Shown here piece after piece: positions 61,968-64,000 of a stretch of DNA of 64,000 nucleotides (its first letter is position 1; each line of letters starts with the position of its first letter). Position numbers and translations under genes: made by a program. The notes beneath the pieces were generated by a model. It saw only the letters and a list, made by a program, of their open reading frames with translations. It was not told the origin of the DNA and did not search any database. Source of the DNA: an uncultured archaeon (lineage in GTDB: Archaea; Thermoproteota; Nitrososphaeria; JACIWG01). The stretch is from positions 1 through 64,000 of the forward strand of contig CALHLD010000007.1 of the NCBI GenBank assembly GCA_938034445.1, written 5' to 3'.

Positions 61968-64000
61968 ATGAAGATTTCTAAGATCTTTGCAGAAAACTTG
62001 AAGACTTTCCCAAAGCTTGAACTATATCTAGAAGACTATGATCTAACTTTAATAACAGGCCCAAATGGGGCTGGGAAGACAACAGCATTTGTCGCAATAC
62101 CCGTAATAGCATTCTATAACGAGTTTAATGGAAGAAGCCTTAAAGACTATTCTTTAGAAAATAGGGTTGCAAAGATCGGTATAGAGTTTGAGCATGAGGG
62201 GAAAAAATACATTATCTTGAGACAATATTCAGATGGAAGTACACAATCAATATTCACTGATGTAGTAGAAAGGAAAAAAATTTCGAAGGCAAGAGAAATT
62301 CAGCATGAAATAGAAAGACTTTTTGGAATGGATGCGAAAACTTTTTTGAACACAATAGTTGTAGCGCAGGGGGAGGTTGAAACATTAAGCGAAAGGAGTC
62401 CTAGGGAGAGGAGAGAACTTTTCCTAAAATTTCTTGGAATAGACTTCAAGAAAGCATATGAGAAGGCAAGTGATGAGATAAAGAATCTAGAAAATAGGAT
62501 ACAGCAAATAGGCATAGAAAAAATTAGTCTTGAAAAGGACGTTAAAGAAAAGCCTAATATCGAAAAAAGGATTCCAGAAATGGAAGAAGAAATCAAAAAA
62601 TTGGATCTAACCTTAAAAGATAAGGAGAAAGAAAAAGGTAGCCTTTTAATAGAAAAAGAGAATCTGCAAAACACATTAAACAGCATACAGGAATCGTTGG
62701 CGAAACTCCAACTGTTAAGGGAACAGAAGGAGAGGCTGGATAAAGAAATAAGAGAGTTCGAAAAGAAGGCTGGAGGATTAAAAAAGATGGATATAGTGAA
62801 TCAAATAGAAAATATCAATCTCAAACTACAGAAAATAGGTACGATGTTAACCCTTCTAGAAAAAAGGAACACGATTGAAGCATACACAAAAAGTTTAATG
62901 GAAATGGTTAAAATACTTGACGAATACAGAAGGCCTGAAGAGATAAAAAGGGAGGAGAATCTTCTAAAGGCGAAGATCAATGAAATAGAGGCGGAAATTG
63001 AAGAATGCAAAAAACTTAGGATGGAGATAGAGACAAAAAATAGTGCCTCAAAACTTTACATAAAAGATTTACAAGAGAATATAAAATGTCCATTATGTAA
63101 GACAGAATTAAGTGAAGAAAGGAGAATATTGTTGATAGAGGAAATTGAGCATGAAATTAAAGAATATCCTGAAACTATTGAAAAAATCAATTCAAGGGTA
63201 ACTGAATTGTCAAATGAGGTAGAATCGTTAAAGAAGAAGATTAATGAGATAATGAGGGAATATGGTCGTTCTTCTGAAGCTTATAAAAAGTTTGAAGCAC
63301 TTATAAAAGAAGTTCCGCAGGAGCTTGTTGGTGATCCGAAGGAAGGTTTAAACAAACTTAAGACAGAACTGGATGGGATAAGAGGACTGCTTGAAAAGAA
63401 TGCTACAGAAATTGAAGTAGATTTGGCGGCCATAAATGTACAGAAACTTATCCAATTTCAGAATAGGGCAAACAAAGATATTGAGGAATTGAATAAAGCA
63501 TTATCCTTATACGAAAAATATGAAGAAAACATTTCAACATTAGAAAGCATAGAAGACCAAATAAAAACTCTTTTGCCACTAGAAAGCGAGAAAAGGTATG
63601 TAGAAAGCAAAATTCGTCAAATAGAACTTTTAGTGGAACAGAAAGAGCTGGAGATCAGAAATCTTTATAAAAGTAGAGGAAATCTTGAGTCAGAAGTTGG
63701 AATACTAAGGACGAGATTAAGGGAGCTGGAAGATAAGGAAAGGCTGCTAAAGAGGAAGCAGGAGGAGGAAAATGAGCTTTTAAAGAGGAAGGAAATATTT
63801 ACGATAATTAAGGAACAGGTCTTTAAAGATAACGCTTTCCCCACCGTATTCTTGGAAGAGTTTGTAAAACATGTTCAAATGAACCTTTCAGACTTTATTT
63901 CAAGGTTCAAGGGTGGAAGGTATGAGATAGACATTAGTCTAACAAATGAAGGTGATGTTGAAGTTAGGGCAAGGGATAGGTCAAAACTTGATAATATGTT
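61968..64000 (+). CDS. rad50: Rad50 SMC-like ATPase, 5' part
   Basis: The gene starts at ATG 61968, with AAGGAGGT about 9 nt upstream, and runs off the end of the window (677 codons visible). The N-terminal Walker A is GPNGAGKTT (about residue 31), followed by the Q-loop region VVAQGE. A long coiled coil (from about residue 165) carries the zinc hook KCPLCKTEL near residue 374, and the return coil continues. Near the window end FPTVFLEEFVKHVQ begins the C-terminal ATPase lobe; signature motif and Walker B lie outside. It tethers and opens DNA ends with Mre11. Confidence 0.96.
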   Translation, partial: MKISKIFAENLKTFPKLELYLEDYDLTLITGPNGAGKTTAFVAIPVIAFYNEFNGRSLKDYSLENRVAKIGIEFEHEGKKYIILRQYSDGSTQSIFTDVVERKKISKAREIQHEIERLFGMDAKTFLNTIVVAQGEVETLSERSPRERRELFLKFLGIDFKKAYEKASDEIKNLENRIQQIGIEKISLEKDVKEKPNIEKRIPEMEEEIKKLDLTLKDKEKEKGSLLIEKENLQNTLNSIQESLAKLQLLREQKERLDKEIREFEKKAGGLKKMDIVNQIENINLKLQKIGTMLTLLEKRNTIEAYTKSLMEMVKILDEYRRPEEIKREENLLKAKINEIEAEIEECKKLRMEIETKNSASKLYIKDLQENIKCPLCKTELSEERRILLIEEIEHEIKEYPETIEKINSRVTELSNEVESLKKKINEIMREYGRSSEAYKKFEALIKEVPQELVGDPKEGLNKLKTELDGIRGLLEKNATEIEVDLAAINVQKLIQFQNRANKDIEELNKALSLYEKYEENISTLESIEDQIKTLLPLESEKRYVESKIRQIELLVEQKELEIRNLYKSRGNLESEVGILRTRLRELEDKERLLKRKQEEENELLKRKEIFTIIKEQVFKDNAFPTVFLEEFVKHVQMNLSDFISRFKGGRYEIDISLTNEGDVEVRARDRSKLDNM

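Overview
The window is a low-GC chromosome segment from an archaeon. Archaeal markers are a NurA/HerA/Mre11/Rad50 DNA-end-processing operon, an Lhr-type helicase with a beta-CASP nuclease, an archaeal-type GTPase with TGS domain, a DUF35/thiolase pair, a phosphoribosyltransferase fused to a helix-turn-helix, a KaiC-like ATPase, a DUF763 protein, and AT-rich promoters with short leaders. Coding strands are mostly purine-rich, as in many thermophiles. An acetate kinase/phosphotransacetylase pair, an acyl carrier protein with its own synthase, adenine deaminase and a bacterial-type KDPG aldolase point to an archaeon with many bacterial-like metabolic genes. A Bathyarchaeia or related TACK-group lineage is possible, but the sequence alone does not settle the taxonomy.

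Layout. 1-2.1 kb: 3' part of isoleucyl-tRNA synthetase. 2.1-7.5 kb: minus-strand operon of MBL/beta-CASP exonuclease, Lhr helicase, metallophosphoesterase and an unknown 310-aa protein. 7.6-10.6 kb: membrane glycosyltransferase, YchF-like GTPase, small membrane protein. 10.6-15.3 kb: carAB with a downstream winged-helix protein. 15.4-17.7 kb: DGC zinc protein and adenine deaminase. 17.8-22.9 kb: hydrogenase maturation genes hypF, hypC, hypD and hypE with a thioredoxin. 23-36.8 kb: CysRS, regulator plus cobalamin-type radical SAM protein, M20 peptidase, FAD oxidoreductase, Hsp20, DUF1893, GDT1-like transporter, DUF763, thioredoxin reductase, an ATPase gene broken by a stop codon in its P-loop, amidohydrolase and an AmrS-like radical SAM enzyme. 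36.9-43.8 kb: primase-like protein with KaiC, KDPG aldolase, prepilin peptidase, DNA ligase, and a compositionally unusual block (polyferredoxin, NnrD-like protein, PRTase regulator).

43.9-45.4 kb is accessory: small membrane proteins and a MNT antitoxin whose HEPN partner is truncated. 45.4-50.0 kb is the most distinctive metabolic locus: thiolase, DUF35, holo-ACP synthase, ACP and phosphotransacetylase in a row, with acetate kinase converging. 50-55 kb has an M28 peptidase, a SPASM-like radical SAM protein and a stretch with few genes containing decayed ORFs and a coiled-coil protein with 21-bp tandem repeats. 55-64 kb carries a radical SAM protein, a multi-pass glycosyltransferase-like protein and the operon nurA - HAS-barrel-like gene - herA - mre11 - rad50, with rad50 running off the end.

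The best candidates for undescribed biology are the ACP-thiolase-Pta locus, the extra HAS-barrel-like gene between nurA and herA together with a cysteine cluster in NurA, the unknown protein of the Lhr operon, and the KaiC/primase-like gene pair. No rRNA, tRNA or CRISPR array was found by eye.
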